Shown here: positions 1 through 8,177 of the stretch, piece after piece
Numbering within the stretch: position 1 is the stretch's first letter
Layout: every line of letters starts with the position of its first letter
Assembly (NCBI GenBank): GCA_020161215.1
Contig: JAIUOM010000008.1
Span: forward strand, 1 to 60,694
DNA from: Pseudomonadota bacterium
GTDB lineage: Bacteria > Pseudomonadota > Gammaproteobacteria > Burkholderiales > Burkholderiaceae_C
Length of the DNA: 60,694 nucleotides
Direction: 5' to 3'
Made by a program: the position numbers and the translations under genes
Notes under the pieces: model-generated
Database searches by the model: none
Seen by the model: the letters and a program-made list of their open reading frames with translations, nothing else
What the model was told of the DNA's origin: nothing

Positions 1-511
1 TCTCGAACGAGGCCACGGGCTCCAGTTCGTCGCCGGACAGCGCGGCGCGGCGCACCAGCTCGCCGCCCTGCAGGCCGGCCTTCTCGGCCAGCGAACCGGC
101 CACCGGCGGCGCCAGGATGGCGCGCGGCTCGGTCACGCCGATCCAGTTGACCAGGGCGTACAGCAGCACCGCCAGCAACAGATTGGCCACCGGCCCGGCG
201 GCCACGATCAGCGCGCGCGACCGCAGGGGCTGGGTGTTGAAGGCCAGGTGCCGCTCCTCGGGCGGCACCGGCGCCTCGCGCTCGTCGAGCATGCGCACGT
301 AGCCGCCCAGTGGCAGCAGGCCGACCACGAATTCGGTGTCCTGGCCTGGGCGCTGACGCCGGGGCTTGTAGCGCAGCACCACCTTGCCAAAACCGACCGA
401 AAAGCGCAGCACCTTGACGCCACAGGCCACGGCCATGCGGTAGTGGCCCCATTCGTGCACGGCGATCAGCAGCCCCAGGGCGACCACGAAAGCGATGAGC
501 GTCATCAGCAT
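1..511 (-). CDS. rseP: RseP site-2 intramembrane zinc metalloprotease, partial (N-terminal part)
   Basis: This is the N-terminal 170 residues of the RIP protease that cuts anti-sigma factor RseA inside the inner membrane; the rest lies beyond the left edge. The first membrane helix carries the zinc motif HEWGH near residue 23. It is followed by the conserved FSVGFGK and LPLGGYVRMLDE segments and a second helix around AAGPVANLLL, then the start of the PDZ region. The start is ATG at 511; a second in-frame ATG lies at 505. It is 41 bases downstream of ispC on the same strand, the usual order in betaproteobacteria. Confidence 0.93.
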   Translation of the reverse strand, partial: MLMTLIAFVVALGLLIAVHEWGHYRMAVACGVKVLRFSVGFGKVVLRYKPRRQRPGQDTEFVVGLLPLGGYVRMLDEREAPVPPEERHLAFNTQPLRSRALIVAAGPVANLLLAVLLYALVNWIGVTEPRAILAPPVAGSLAEKAGLQGGELVRRAALSGDELEPVASFE

Positions 512-552
512 GGCGGCTATTGTCCCTGCACGGAAAGGCGGTTCACAAGCCT

Positions 553-1743
553 TCAGCCCGCCAGCCGGTCGGCCGCGCGCACCGCCGTGGCGCGCGCGCG
601 CGCATCCAACGCCAGCAGGGCCTCCAGGTTGTCTGGGGCGTCCGCGGGCACGCTGTCCAGCGTGGCGCGGTTGACCTGGTGGATCTGGTCGAAGCGGATA
701 CGGCGCTCCAGAAAGGCCGCCACCGCCACTTCATTGGCGGCGTTCAGCACCGCACAGGTGCCGGGCGCGGCGCGCAGCGACTCCCAGGCCAGCGCCAGAC
801 CCGGGTAGCGCGCACGGTGCGCGGCGCTGTCGATGGGCTCGAAGGTCAGGTCCTGCAGGGCGTGGAAATCCAGCGCCGCGGCGCCCGAGGCGATGCGTTC
901 GGGCCAAGCCAGGCCGTAGGCGATGGGCACGCGCATGTCGGGCGTGCCCAGTTGGGCCACCACCGAGGTGTCGCGGTACTGGACCATGGAATGGATCACG
1001 CTTTGCGGGTGCAGCACCACGTCGAGCTGGTCGGGCGCCACGCCGAACAGGTAGCGCGCCTCGATCACCTCCAGCGCCTTGTTCATCATGGTCGCCGAAT
1101 CGACCGAAATCTTGCGGCCCATCACCCAGTTCGGGTGCGCGCAGGCCTGCTCGGGGCTGACCTCGCCCAGCGTGGCCGGATCGCGCGTGCGAAACGGCCC
1201 GCCCGAGGCGGTGAGGATGATCTTGTCGATGCGCGCCGCCCAGGTGGCCGGGTCCTCGGGCAGCGACTGAAAAATGGCCGAATGCTCGCTGTCGATGGGC
1301 AGCAACGTGGCGCCGCCCTCGCGCACGGCGCGCAGGAACACCTCGCCGCCCACCACCAGGGCTTCCTTGTTGGCCAGCAACAGGCGCTTGCCGGCGCGCG
1401 CCGCGGCCAGGCAGGGCGCCAGGCCGGCGGCGCCGACGATGGCCGCCATGACGGTATCGACGGCGCTGTTGGATGCTATCTTTTCAAGAGCATCCTTGGA
1501 TGTATCCACGCCGACATCCAGGCCTTTTTCCTTGATTTTTCGGGCCAGTTCGGCGGCGTGCGGGGCGCTGGCCATGACCACCACGCGCGGACGAAACCGC
1601 TCGCACTGCGCCAGCATCAGATCGACCTGGGTGGCGGCGGTGAGCGCCACCACCTCGAAACGCTCCGGATGCCGTGCCACCACGTCGAGGGTGTTGGTGC
1701 CGATGGAGCCCGTGGAGCCCAGCACCGCCAGTCGCTGCTTCAT
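553..1743 (-). CDS. dxr (ispC): 1-deoxy-D-xylulose 5-phosphate reductoisomerase
   Basis: It converts DXP to MEP with NADPH, the committed step of the MEP isoprenoid pathway. The 396-residue protein starts with the NADPH-binding motif LGSTGSIG and has the catalytic-site segments LPIDSEHSA, ASGGPFR and VDSATMMNKALEVIEARYLF. The start ATG at 1743 overlaps the cdsA stop by four bases (ATGA), so translation is probably coupled. Around residues 68-90 the DNA becomes AT-rich and matches the dispersed short repeat described elsewhere here (1475-1540). That stretch encodes a lysine-rich segment containing LDVGVDTSKDALEKIAS, just before the conserved VMAAIVG. Confidence 0.96.
   Translation of the reverse strand: MKQRLAVLGSTGSIGTNTLDVVARHPERFEVVALTAATQVDLMLAQCERFRPRVVVMASAPHAAELARKIKEKGLDVGVDTSKDALEKIASNSAVDTVMAAIVGAAGLAPCLAAARAGKRLLLANKEALVVGGEVFLRAVREGGATLLPIDSEHSAIFQSLPEDPATWAARIDKIILTASGGPFRTRDPATLGEVSPEQACAHPNWVMGRKISVDSATMMNKALEVIEARYLFGVAPDQLDVVLHPQSVIHSMVQYRDTSVVAQLGTPDMRVPIAYGLAWPERIASGAAALDFHALQDLTFEPIDSAAHRARYPGLALAWESLRAAPGTCAVLNAANEVAVAAFLERRIRFDQIHQVNRATLDSVPADAPDNLEALLALDARARATAVRAADRLAG
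1475..1540 (-). repeat. AT-rich dispersed repeat (copy a), inside ispC
   Basis: Read on the minus strand, it has the core GTCGGCGTGGATACATCC followed by AGATAGC, matching copy l (GTCGGCGTGGGTACATCC) at 15 or more contiguous positions. It lies in frame in ispC in the sense orientation and is much less GC-rich than the gene around it. Confidence 0.6.
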
Positions 1744-2606
1744 GTGCCCGCCACCCCGCTCCAGCTCACCAGCGCCATGGCCAGCGGCAAGGTCGGCAGC
1801 AGCGCATCGATGCGATCCAGCACGCCGCCGTGTCCGGGCAGCAATTGGCTGGAATCCTTCATGCCGGCGCTGCGCTTGATCAGGGATTCGAACAAATCGC
1901 CCACCACGCTCATGGCGGCCAGGAACAGCGCGCCCAGCACCAGCAGCGGCCAACCGCCCTGCGCCAGGCGCGTGTACAGGCTGTCGCTGGCGGGTGCCTG
2001 GGCGCGGTCGAAGGCGATCCACAGCAGCGCCACCAGCAGCACGCCCAGCATGCCGCCCCACACACCCTCCCAGCTCTTGCCGGGGCTGATGCCCGGCGCC
2101 AGCTTGCGCCCGCCGGTCAGCTTGCCGCCCAGGGCGCGGCCGGCGAAGTACGCGAACACGTCGGCCGCCCACACCAGCACCAGCGTGGACAGCAAAAAAT
2201 TGACCCCGATGCGGCGCGCCTGGGCCATCGCCAGCCAGGCCAGCACCAACGCCACCACGCCGATCAGCCAGCGCAGCGCGCGCGGCCACAGCGGCCAGCC
2301 GGCCACGCCACGCCGCAGCATGGCGGCCCCGCCCAGCACCCACAGCAGCGCCGCCGCCAGCCACAGCCACGGCAAGGGCCGCTGCACCGCCCCACCCAGC
2401 CACAGCCCGGCGCAGAGCACGGCGCACAGCAGGCCGGTGAGCAGCGCCCCGGTGCCGGGCACGCCGTTCAGCCGTGCCCATTCCCAGGCCGCGGCGGCAA
2501 TGAACAGCAGGGTCAAGGCGATGAAGGGCGCTGGCGAGGCGGCAAACAGCGCCGGCAGCAAGATCGCCAGCAGCACCAGGGCGGTGATGACACGTTGCTT
2601 GAGCAT
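1740..2606 (-). CDS. cdsA: Phosphatidate cytidylyltransferase (CDP-diacylglycerol synthase)
   Basis: This inner-membrane enzyme makes CDP-diacylglycerol from phosphatidate and CTP, the entry to all membrane phospholipids. The 288-residue product is almost entirely hydrophobic, with about eight membrane helices. Near the C-terminus it carries the family signature SLIKRSAGMKDSSQLLPGHG followed by GVLDRIDAL, with the conserved KD and HGG-DR-D residues. It begins 15 bases after uppS and overlaps ispC by four bases, so the three look like one transcription unit. Confidence 0.96.
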   Translation of the reverse strand: MLKQRVITALVLLAILLPALFAASPAPFIALTLLFIAAAAWEWARLNGVPGTGALLTGLLCAVLCAGLWLGGAVQRPLPWLWLAAALLWVLGGAAMLRRGVAGWPLWPRALRWLIGVVALVLAWLAMAQARRIGVNFLLSTLVLVWAADVFAYFAGRALGGKLTGGRKLAPGISPGKSWEGVWGGMLGVLLVALLWIAFDRAQAPASDSLYTRLAQGGWPLLVLGALFLAAMSVVGDLFESLIKRSAGMKDSSQLLPGHGGVLDRIDALLPTLPLAMALVSWSGVAGT

Positions 2607-2621
2607 CTTGTCGGCCTCCCG

Positions 2622-3353
2622 TCAGCCCGTCGCCCGGACGAGCTGCTCGGAGGTCTGGCCAAAGCGCCGCTCGCGCGCCGCGAACGCGGCCAGGGCCTGG
2701 TCCAGCGCCGCCTCGTCAAAGTCGGGCCACAGGCGCTCGCTGAAGAACAGTTCGCTGTAGGCGCATTGCCACAGCAGGAAGTTGCTGATGCGCTGCTCGC
2801 CGCCGGTGCGAATCAGCAGATCCGGATCGGGCACGTGGGCCAGCGCCATGGCGCGGTCGAGCGCCAGCTCGGTGATCGGCTCACCGCGCGCCGCCAGGCC
2901 CGCCGCCGCCTGGGCGATATCCCAGCGGCCGCCGTAGTTGAAGCACACGTTGAGCACCAGGCGCTCGTTGTGCGCCGTGTCGGCCTCGGCCTGGGCCAGA
3001 CCCTGGCGCATGCGCTCCGACAGGCCCTGACGGTCCCCCACGAAATACAGGCGCACGCCACTTTGGCTCAGCTCGGGCACCTCGCGCGTGAGCGCCTTGC
3101 CCAGCAGCTCCATCAGGCCGCTGACTTCCTCGGGGGGGCGGTTCCAGTTCTCGGACGAGAAGGCAAACACTGTCAGCACGCGCACGCCGCGTTGCACGCA
3201 AGCGCGGATGCAGCGGCGCAGCGATTCGACGCCCTGCCGATGGCCGGCGATGCGCGGCATCAGCCGGCGCTTGGCCCAGCGGCCGTTGCCGTCCATGACG
3301 ATGGCGACGTGGTAGGGCGCCACCGGCGCCATCGGAGAAGGTGCAGAGGCCAT
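2622..3353 (-). CDS. uppS (ispU): Di-trans,poly-cis-decaprenylcistransferase (undecaprenyl diphosphate synthase)
   Basis: It condenses eight IPP units onto FPP to make the C55 lipid carrier of peptidoglycan and O-antigen synthesis. The cytosolic cis-prenyltransferase fold is shown by HVAIVMDGNGRWAKRR with catalytic Asp21, then FAFSSENWNRP, and the C-terminal DLLIRTGGEQRISNFLLWQ. The length of 243 residues is normal. An in-frame ATG seven codons in (3332) is an alternative start. It sits between frr and cdsA in the standard order. Confidence 0.96.
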   Translation of the reverse strand: MASAPSPMAPVAPYHVAIVMDGNGRWAKRRLMPRIAGHRQGVESLRRCIRACVQRGVRVLTVFAFSSENWNRPPEEVSGLMELLGKALTREVPELSQSGVRLYFVGDRQGLSERMRQGLAQAEADTAHNERLVLNVCFNYGGRWDIAQAAAGLAARGEPITELALDRAMALAHVPDPDLLIRTGGEQRISNFLLWQCAYSELFFSERLWPDFDEAALDQALAAFAARERRFGQTSEQLVRATG

Positions 3354-3397
3354 GCGCGGCGCGAGAAAGCCAGGGGTCGAGGGCGGAACGCAGCGCC

Positions 3398-3958
3398 TCA
3401 GACCTCCATGATGTCCTTTTCCTTGCCGGTCACCAGGGTGTCGATCTCGGCGATGTGCTTGTCGGTGGCTTTCTGGGTCTCGGCCTCGGCGCGTTTCTGA
3501 TCGTCCTCGGACGCTTCCTTGTCCTTGACCAACTTCTTGATGGCGTCGTTGGCGTCGCGGCGCAGGTTGCGGATGGCGACCTTGGCCTGCTCGCCCTCGT
3601 GGCGCACCAGCTTGGTCATCTCCTTGCGGCGCTCCTCGCTCATGGGCGGCATCGGCACGCGGATCAGATCGCCCATGTTGGCCGGGTTCAGCCCCAGATC
3701 GCTTTCGCGGATGGCCTTCTCGATCTTGGCGCCCATGCCCTTTTCCCAGGGCTGCACGCTGATGGTGCGGGCGTCCAGCAGCGACACGTTGGCCACCTGC
3801 GACAGGGGCACGTGGTTGCCGTAGTACTCGACGTGGATGGTGTCCAGCAGGGCCGGGTTGGCGCGGCCGGTGCGGATCTTGGTCAGGTTGTTCTTGAACG
3901 CGGCGATGGACTGGTCCATCTTGGCCTGGGCGTTCGTCTTGATGTCGGCAATGGTCAT
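3398..3958 (-). CDS. frr: Ribosome recycling factor
   Basis: It splits post-termination ribosomes together with EF-G. The 186-residue length is exact for the family. It contains the [11 protein letters not shown] segment and the C-terminal arm with [30 protein letters not shown] stretch just before the ATG supplies a Shine-Dalgarno sequence. It lies 91 bases downstream of pyrH. Confidence 0.97.
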   Translation of the reverse strand: MTIADIKTNAQAKMDQSIAAFKNNLTKIRTGRANPALLDTIHVEYYGNHVPLSQVANVSLLDARTISVQPWEKGMGAKIEKAIRESDLGLNPANMGDLIRVPMPPMSEERRKEMTKLVRHEGEQAKVAIRNLRRDANDAIKKLVKDKEASEDDQKRAEAETQKATDKHIAEIDTLVTGKEKDIMEV

Positions 3959-4049
3959 GTCAATATCTCCTGCAACCCGCTATTTTGCGCCTTGCCATGC
4001 GGGGTTGGGCGGCGGGCCTTGGCGGGCGCGCTCCGGTCAACGGCGGTGC

Positions 4050-4772
4050 TCAGGCGTGGACCAGCGTGCCCTCGTCGGCACCCTGCACCACGGCCTTGAG
4101 GGCGCCGGGCTTGAAGATCGAGAACACCCGGATCGGCAGCTTCTGGTCTCGGCACAGCGCAAAAGCCGTGGCGTCCATGATGCCCAGGTTGCGCGTCATG
4201 GCCTCGTCGAAGCTGAGCTGGGTGTAGCGGGTGGCCTTGGGGTCTTTCTTGGGATCGGCCGTGTACACGCCATCGACCTTGGTGGCCTTGAGCACCAGCT
4301 CGGCACCGATCTCGGCGCCACGCAGCGCGGCGGCGGTGTCGGTGGTGAAGAAGGGGTTGCCGGTGCCGGCGGCGAACACCACCACCTTGCCCTCTTCCAG
4401 GTACTGCAGCGCCTTGGGCCGCACGTAGGGCTCGACCACCTGCTCGATGGAAATGGCCGACATCACGCGCGCCGTCAGCTTCTGCTGGTTCATGGCGTCG
4501 GCCAGGGCCAGCGCGTTCATCACGGTGGCCAGCATGCCCATGTAGTCGGCGGTGGCGCGGTCCATGCCGACCGAGCCGCCGGCCACGCCGCGAAAGATGT
4601 TGCCGCCGCCGATGACCACCGCCACCTGCACCCCCATGCGCGTGACGTCGGCGATCTCGCCCACGATGCGCTCGATGGTCGCCCGGTTGATACCGAACGC
4701 ATCGTCACCCATCAACGCCTCACCGGAGAGTTTCAGCAAAATGCGTTTGTGGGCGGGCTTGGGTTTGGTCAT
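4050..4772 (-). CDS. pyrH: UMP kinase
   Basis: This amino-acid-kinase-fold enzyme phosphorylates UMP to UDP and is the hexameric bacterial type. The 240 residues include [11 protein letters not shown] at the phosphate-binding N-terminus, [11 protein letters not shown], and the late [18 protein letters not shown] segment of the nucleotide site. It lies between tsf (77 bases upstream) and frr. Confidence 0.97.
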   Translation of the reverse strand: MTKPKPAHKRILLKLSGEALMGDDAFGINRATIERIVGEIADVTRMGVQVAVVIGGGNIFRGVAGGSVGMDRATADYMGMLATVMNALALADAMNQQKLTARVMSAISIEQVVEPYVRPKALQYLEEGKVVVFAAGTGNPFFTTDTAAALRGAEIGAELVLKATKVDGVYTADPKKDPKATRYTQLSFDEAMTRNLGIMDATAFALCRDQKLPIRVFSIFKPGALKAVVQGADEGTLVHA

Positions 4773-4850
4773 GGGCGTTGGGGTTTTCGATGAATCCTGA
4801 AAGTTTAGCGGCGCGCCGGCACGCGCGGCCGGCGCGGCGATGAAGAGGCT

Positions 4851-5744
4851 TCAGTCCTTCTTCTGCGCGGCGGCCACCTGGGCAGCCACTTCGGCGGCGA
4901 AATCGTCGGCCTTCTTCTCGATGCCCTCGCCCACCACGTACAGGGTGAACCCCGTCACCTTGGTGTTCTTTTCCTTCAGCATCTGCTCGACGGTCTGCTT
5001 GTCGTTCTTGACGAAGGGCTGATTGAACAGCGACACCTCTTTCAGGTACTTCTGCACCGAGCCTTCGATCATCTTGGCCGCGATGTCGGCCGGCTTGCCC
5101 GATTCCTGGGCCTTGGCGGTGGCGACGCTGCGCTCGCGCTCAATCAGCTCGGCGGGCACATCGGCGCTGGTCAGGGCCACCGGCTTCATGGCGGCCACGT
5201 GCATGGCGACGTCGCGGGCAGCGGCTTCGTCGCCCTCGTACTCGACCAGCACGCCGATGCGGGTGCCGTGCAGGTAGCTGGTCAGCTTGGCGCCGCCCGA
5301 CTTGCGCACGAAGCGGCGGAAGCTCATGTTCTCGCCGATCTTGCCGATCAGGCCCTTGCGCACGTCTTCCAGCGTGGGGCCGTAGCCGTCCTGCTCGTAG
5401 GCCAGCGCGGCCATGGCGGTAACGTCGGCGGGGTTATTCTCGGCCACCAGCTTGGCGGTGGCGGCGGCCAAGTTCAGGAACATTTCGTTCTTGGTCACGA
5501 AGTCGGTTTCGCAGTTGACTTCGACCACGGCGCCGACGTCGCCGGCGATGTGAGCGGTGATCACGCCTTCGGCGGTGACCCGGCTGGCGGCCTTGCCGGC
5601 CTTGGTACCCAGCTTGACGCGCAGGATTTCCTCGGCCTTGGCCATGTCGCCCTCGGCTTCGGTCAGGGCTTTCTTGCACTCCATCATGGGCGCGTCGGTC
5701 TTGGCGCGCAGTTCGGCGACCATGCTTGCGGTGATAGCTGCCAT
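4851..5744 (-). CDS. tsf: Translation elongation factor Ts
   Basis: It is the guanine nucleotide exchange factor for EF-Tu. The 297-residue protein begins [13 protein letters not shown] and has the [12 protein letters not shown] signature plus the coiled-coil and dimerisation region characteristic of EF-Ts. ATG at 5744 was chosen because GGAGAATTT is placed just before it; the reading frame also allows a TTG two codons upstream, which is less likely. It follows rpsB after a 104-base gap that contains an intrinsic terminator. Confidence 0.97.
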   Translation of the reverse strand: MAAITASMVAELRAKTDAPMMECKKALTEAEGDMAKAEEILRVKLGTKAGKAASRVTAEGVITAHIAGDVGAVVEVNCETDFVTKNEMFLNLAAATAKLVAENNPADVTAMAALAYEQDGYGPTLEDVRKGLIGKIGENMSFRRFVRKSGGAKLTSYLHGTRIGVLVEYEGDEAAARDVAMHVAAMKPVALTSADVPAELIERERSVATAKAQESGKPADIAAKMIEGSVQKYLKEVSLFNQPFVKNDKQTVEQMLKEKNTKVTGFTLYVVGEGIEKKADDFAAEVAAQVAAAQKKD

Positions 5745-5800
5745 CTTCAAATTCTCCGGATTTCTGTGTTCAGTTCAGTGCCCAGATCGGGCGGTGATGG

Positions 5801-5823
5801 AAAAAAGGGGCCTTGACGCCCCC
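5801..5823 (-). terminator. Intrinsic terminator between rpsB and tsf
   Basis: Read on the minus strand, GGGGC, a six-base loop and GCCCC form a perfect GC stem followed immediately by six T. It lies after the rpsB stop and before tsf, so it probably makes part of the transcripts rpsB-only. Confidence 0.75.
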
Positions 5824-5848
5824 TTCTTTCGGATCGCGGCGAGGGCGA

Positions 5849-6598
5849 TCAGGACTCCTGGACCTCGACGAACTCGTCGTCGCCCTCGGCGGCGGCCACG
5901 GCCTTGACCACGTCATTGACGGCATTGGCCTTGCCTTCCAGCACGGCATCGGCCATGCCTTGGGCGTACAGCAGCACGGCCTTGGCCGAGTCGTCGTTGC
6001 CGGGGATCACGTAGTCGATGCCTTCCGGGTTGTGGTTGGAGTCGACCACACCGATCAGCGGAATGCCGAGCTTCTTGGCTTCGGCCACGGCGATCTTGTG
6101 GTAACCCACGTCGATCACGAAGATGGCATCGGGCAGCGCGCCCATGTCCTGGATGCCGCCGATGTCGCGCTCCAGCTTGGCCATCTCGCGGCTGAACATG
6201 AGCTGCTCTTTCTTGCTCATGCTCTCCAGGCCGGCTTCCTGCTGGGCCTTCATGTCCTTCAGGCGCTTGAGCGAGGTCTTGACGGTCTTGAAGTTGGTCA
6301 GCATGCCGCCCAGCCAGCGCTGTTCGACGAAAGGCATGCCGGCGCGGCGGGCTTCCTCGGCCACGATCTCGCGCGCCTGGCGCTTGGTGCCCACGAACAG
6401 GATGGTGCCGCGGTTGGCCGCCAATTGCTTGGCGAACTTCTGCGCGTCCTGGAACATCGGCAACGATTTTTCCAGGTTGATGATGTGGATTTTGTTGCGA
6501 TGGCCGAAGATAAAGGGGGCCATCTTGGGGTTCCAGAAGCGCGTTTGGTGGCCAAAGTGCACACCAGCTTCCAGCATTTGACGCATGGTCACGGACAT
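5849..6598 (-). CDS. rpsB: 30S ribosomal protein S2
   Basis: This small-subunit ribosomal protein is 249 residues long, starting [18 protein letters not shown]. It contains the S2 signatures [18 protein letters not shown] and, near residue 205, [23 protein letters not shown]. The start at 6598 is chosen over an upstream in-frame extension because AAGGAA lies seven bases before it and it matches the usual S2 N-terminus. The acidic tail ([12 protein letters not shown]) is usual in this group. Confidence 0.97.
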   Translation of the reverse strand: MSVTMRQMLEAGVHFGHQTRFWNPKMAPFIFGHRNKIHIINLEKSLPMFQDAQKFAKQLAANRGTILFVGTKRQAREIVAEEARRAGMPFVEQRWLGGMLTNFKTVKTSLKRLKDMKAQQEAGLESMSKKEQLMFSREMAKLERDIGGIQDMGALPDAIFVIDVGYHKIAVAEAKKLGIPLIGVVDSNHNPEGIDYVIPGNDDSAKAVLLYAQGMADAVLEGKANAVNDVVKAVAAAEGDDEFVEVQES

Positions 6599-6802
6599 GG
6601 GAAGTTCCTTGTCAAGGTTGGGTCTAAAATTCGGCCCGCTGATCGCCACTCCAGGGCCTGTTGCTCAGGCTGGGGACGACACCTCGTAGGGGCCGGTTTG
6701 CGATTTGTCTTGCGCGGCAACCAGGCGCCCAATTAGCGCCCTGCCAACAGCAAAACCCAAAGATTTTAGCATGGCCCGGGTGGGCCTTTCCGTGCCTCCT
6801 TC

Positions 6803-8053
6803 ATGAACATCGCGATTCTCGGCGCCGGCATCATCGGCGTGACCACGGCCTACGAGTTGGCCGCCGACGGGCACCAGGTCACCGTGTTCGAGCGCCACGC
6901 CACCGTGGCCGAGGGCGCCAGCTTCGCCAACGCCGGCGTGGTGGCGCCCGGCTACGTCACGCCCTGGGCCGCGCCAGGCATGCCCAGCAAGGTGCTGCGC
7001 CACCTGGTGTCGCGCCACGCCCCGGTGCGCGTGAGCCGCCCGCTGGCCATGGCCGATCTGGCCTGGATGCGGCAGTGGCTGCGTGCCTGCGATCCGGCCA
7101 GCTACGCCGCCAACCGCGCGCGCATGCAGCGCCTGGCCTTCTACAGCCGCCAGCGCCTGCACGAGGTGGCCGCGCGCATGGCCTACGATTTCGAGCGCAG
7201 CGACGGCTACCTGGTGCTGTTGCGCGCCGAAAAAGACCGCCGCCTGGCCCAGCCCGGCCTGGCGCTGCTGCGCGAGCTGGGCGTGCGCTTTCACGAAGTA
7301 ACGGCCGAGGAGGCGCGCCAGATCGAGCCGGCGCTGAACCCCGACACCGCCCTGGCCGGCGCCATCCACCTGCCGCAGGACGAAGTCGGCAACTGCCGCC
7401 AGTTCGTCGTCATTGCCCGCGACGCGGCCGAGAGCCTGGGCGCACGCTTCATGTTCAATGCGCCCGTTGCCCGCATCGACACCTCTCATGGCGCTACTGT
7501 TCATATAGCAAATGAATCGCTTCCGCGGCGCTTCGACGCCCTCGTCGTGTGCGCCGGCGTGCAGTCGGCGGAGTTGCTCAAACCCCTGGGCATCGCCCTG
7601 CCGCTGCGGCCCGTGTACGGCTACTCAATCAGCGCCCACATTCCCGAGCCGACCAACGCCCCGCGCAGCGGCGTGATGGACGAGCGCTTCAAGGTCGCCA
7701 TCACGCGCATGGGCCAGCGCGTGCGCGTGGCCGGCTCGGCCGAGATCGGCGGGCGCCCGGGGCAGATCCACGAACAAGCCGTGCAGACCTTGTACAAGGT
7801 GCTGTCCGACTGGTTCCCCGCCGCCGGGCGCCTGTCCAGCGGGGTGCAGGTGTGGAAAGGCGCGCGCCCCATGCTGCCCGACGGCCCGCCCATTCTCGGC
7901 GCCAGCGGCATCCCCGGTCTGTGGTTGAACCTGGGGCATGGCTCCAGCGGCTGGGCGCTGTCCTGTGGATCGGCCCGGGTGCTGGCCGATCAAATGGCCG
8001 GTCGCCAGCCGGCCATCGACGTCGAGGGACTGGGCATCGAGCGGCTGCGCTGA
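6803..8053 (+). CDS. dadA: D-amino acid dehydrogenase (DadA-type FAD oxidoreductase)
   Basis: This membrane-associated flavoprotein deaminates D-amino acids and passes electrons to the respiratory chain. The 416-residue protein opens with the FAD Rossmann motif GAGIIG (residues 7-12). It continues with the DadA-typical ASFANAGVVAPGYVTPWAAPGMP and ends with the C-terminal flavin-site segment LWLNLGHGSSGWALSCGS. It is divergent from rpsB with a 204-base gap and has no alanine racemase gene next to it. A short AT-rich patch near 7491-7520 resembles part of the dispersed repeat but does not clearly lengthen the protein. Confidence 0.9.
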   Translation: MNIAILGAGIIGVTTAYELAADGHQVTVFERHATVAEGASFANAGVVAPGYVTPWAAPGMPSKVLRHLVSRHAPVRVSRPLAMADLAWMRQWLRACDPASYAANRARMQRLAFYSRQRLHEVAARMAYDFERSDGYLVLLRAEKDRRLAQPGLALLRELGVRFHEVTAEEARQIEPALNPDTALAGAIHLPQDEVGNCRQFVVIARDAAESLGARFMFNAPVARIDTSHGATVHIANESLPRRFDALVVCAGVQSAELLKPLGIALPLRPVYGYSISAHIPEPTNAPRSGVMDERFKVAITRMGQRVRVAGSAEIGGRPGQIHEQAVQTLYKVLSDWFPAAGRLSSGVQVWKGARPMLPDGPPILGASGIPGLWLNLGHGSSGWALSCGSARVLADQMAGRQPAIDVEGLGIERLR

Positions 8054-8080
8054 AGCCGGGCGCCCTGGGGCACCGATTAA

Positions 8081-8130
8081 TCCTGATTTGATAGCATAAA
8101 ATCGTTTACACACGCCGACAAACGGCTTAT
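8081..8130 (-). repeat. AT-rich dispersed repeat (copy c), between dadA and the NAD(P)HX repair gene
   Basis: On the minus strand it has TTGTCGGCGTG, then an AT-rich spacer and GCTATCAAATCAGGATT. The end GCTATCAAATCAGGATTTT recurs in copy d. It fills most of the gap between the two genes. Confidence 0.6.
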
Positions 8131-8177
8131 TTCTTCACTATCCCGGGATCAACGGCGGCCCGACGCACAATGTGCCC

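Noticed and set aside
520-3500. Long plus-strand frames (746 and 608 codons)
   Set aside because: They are antisense to ispC, cdsA and uppS, which have full family signatures.
7491-7520. AT-rich patch in dadA with GGCGCTACTGTTCATATAGC
   Set aside because: It has a TATAGC and GGCGC part like the dispersed repeat, but lacks the core and does not clearly add residues; the match is too short.
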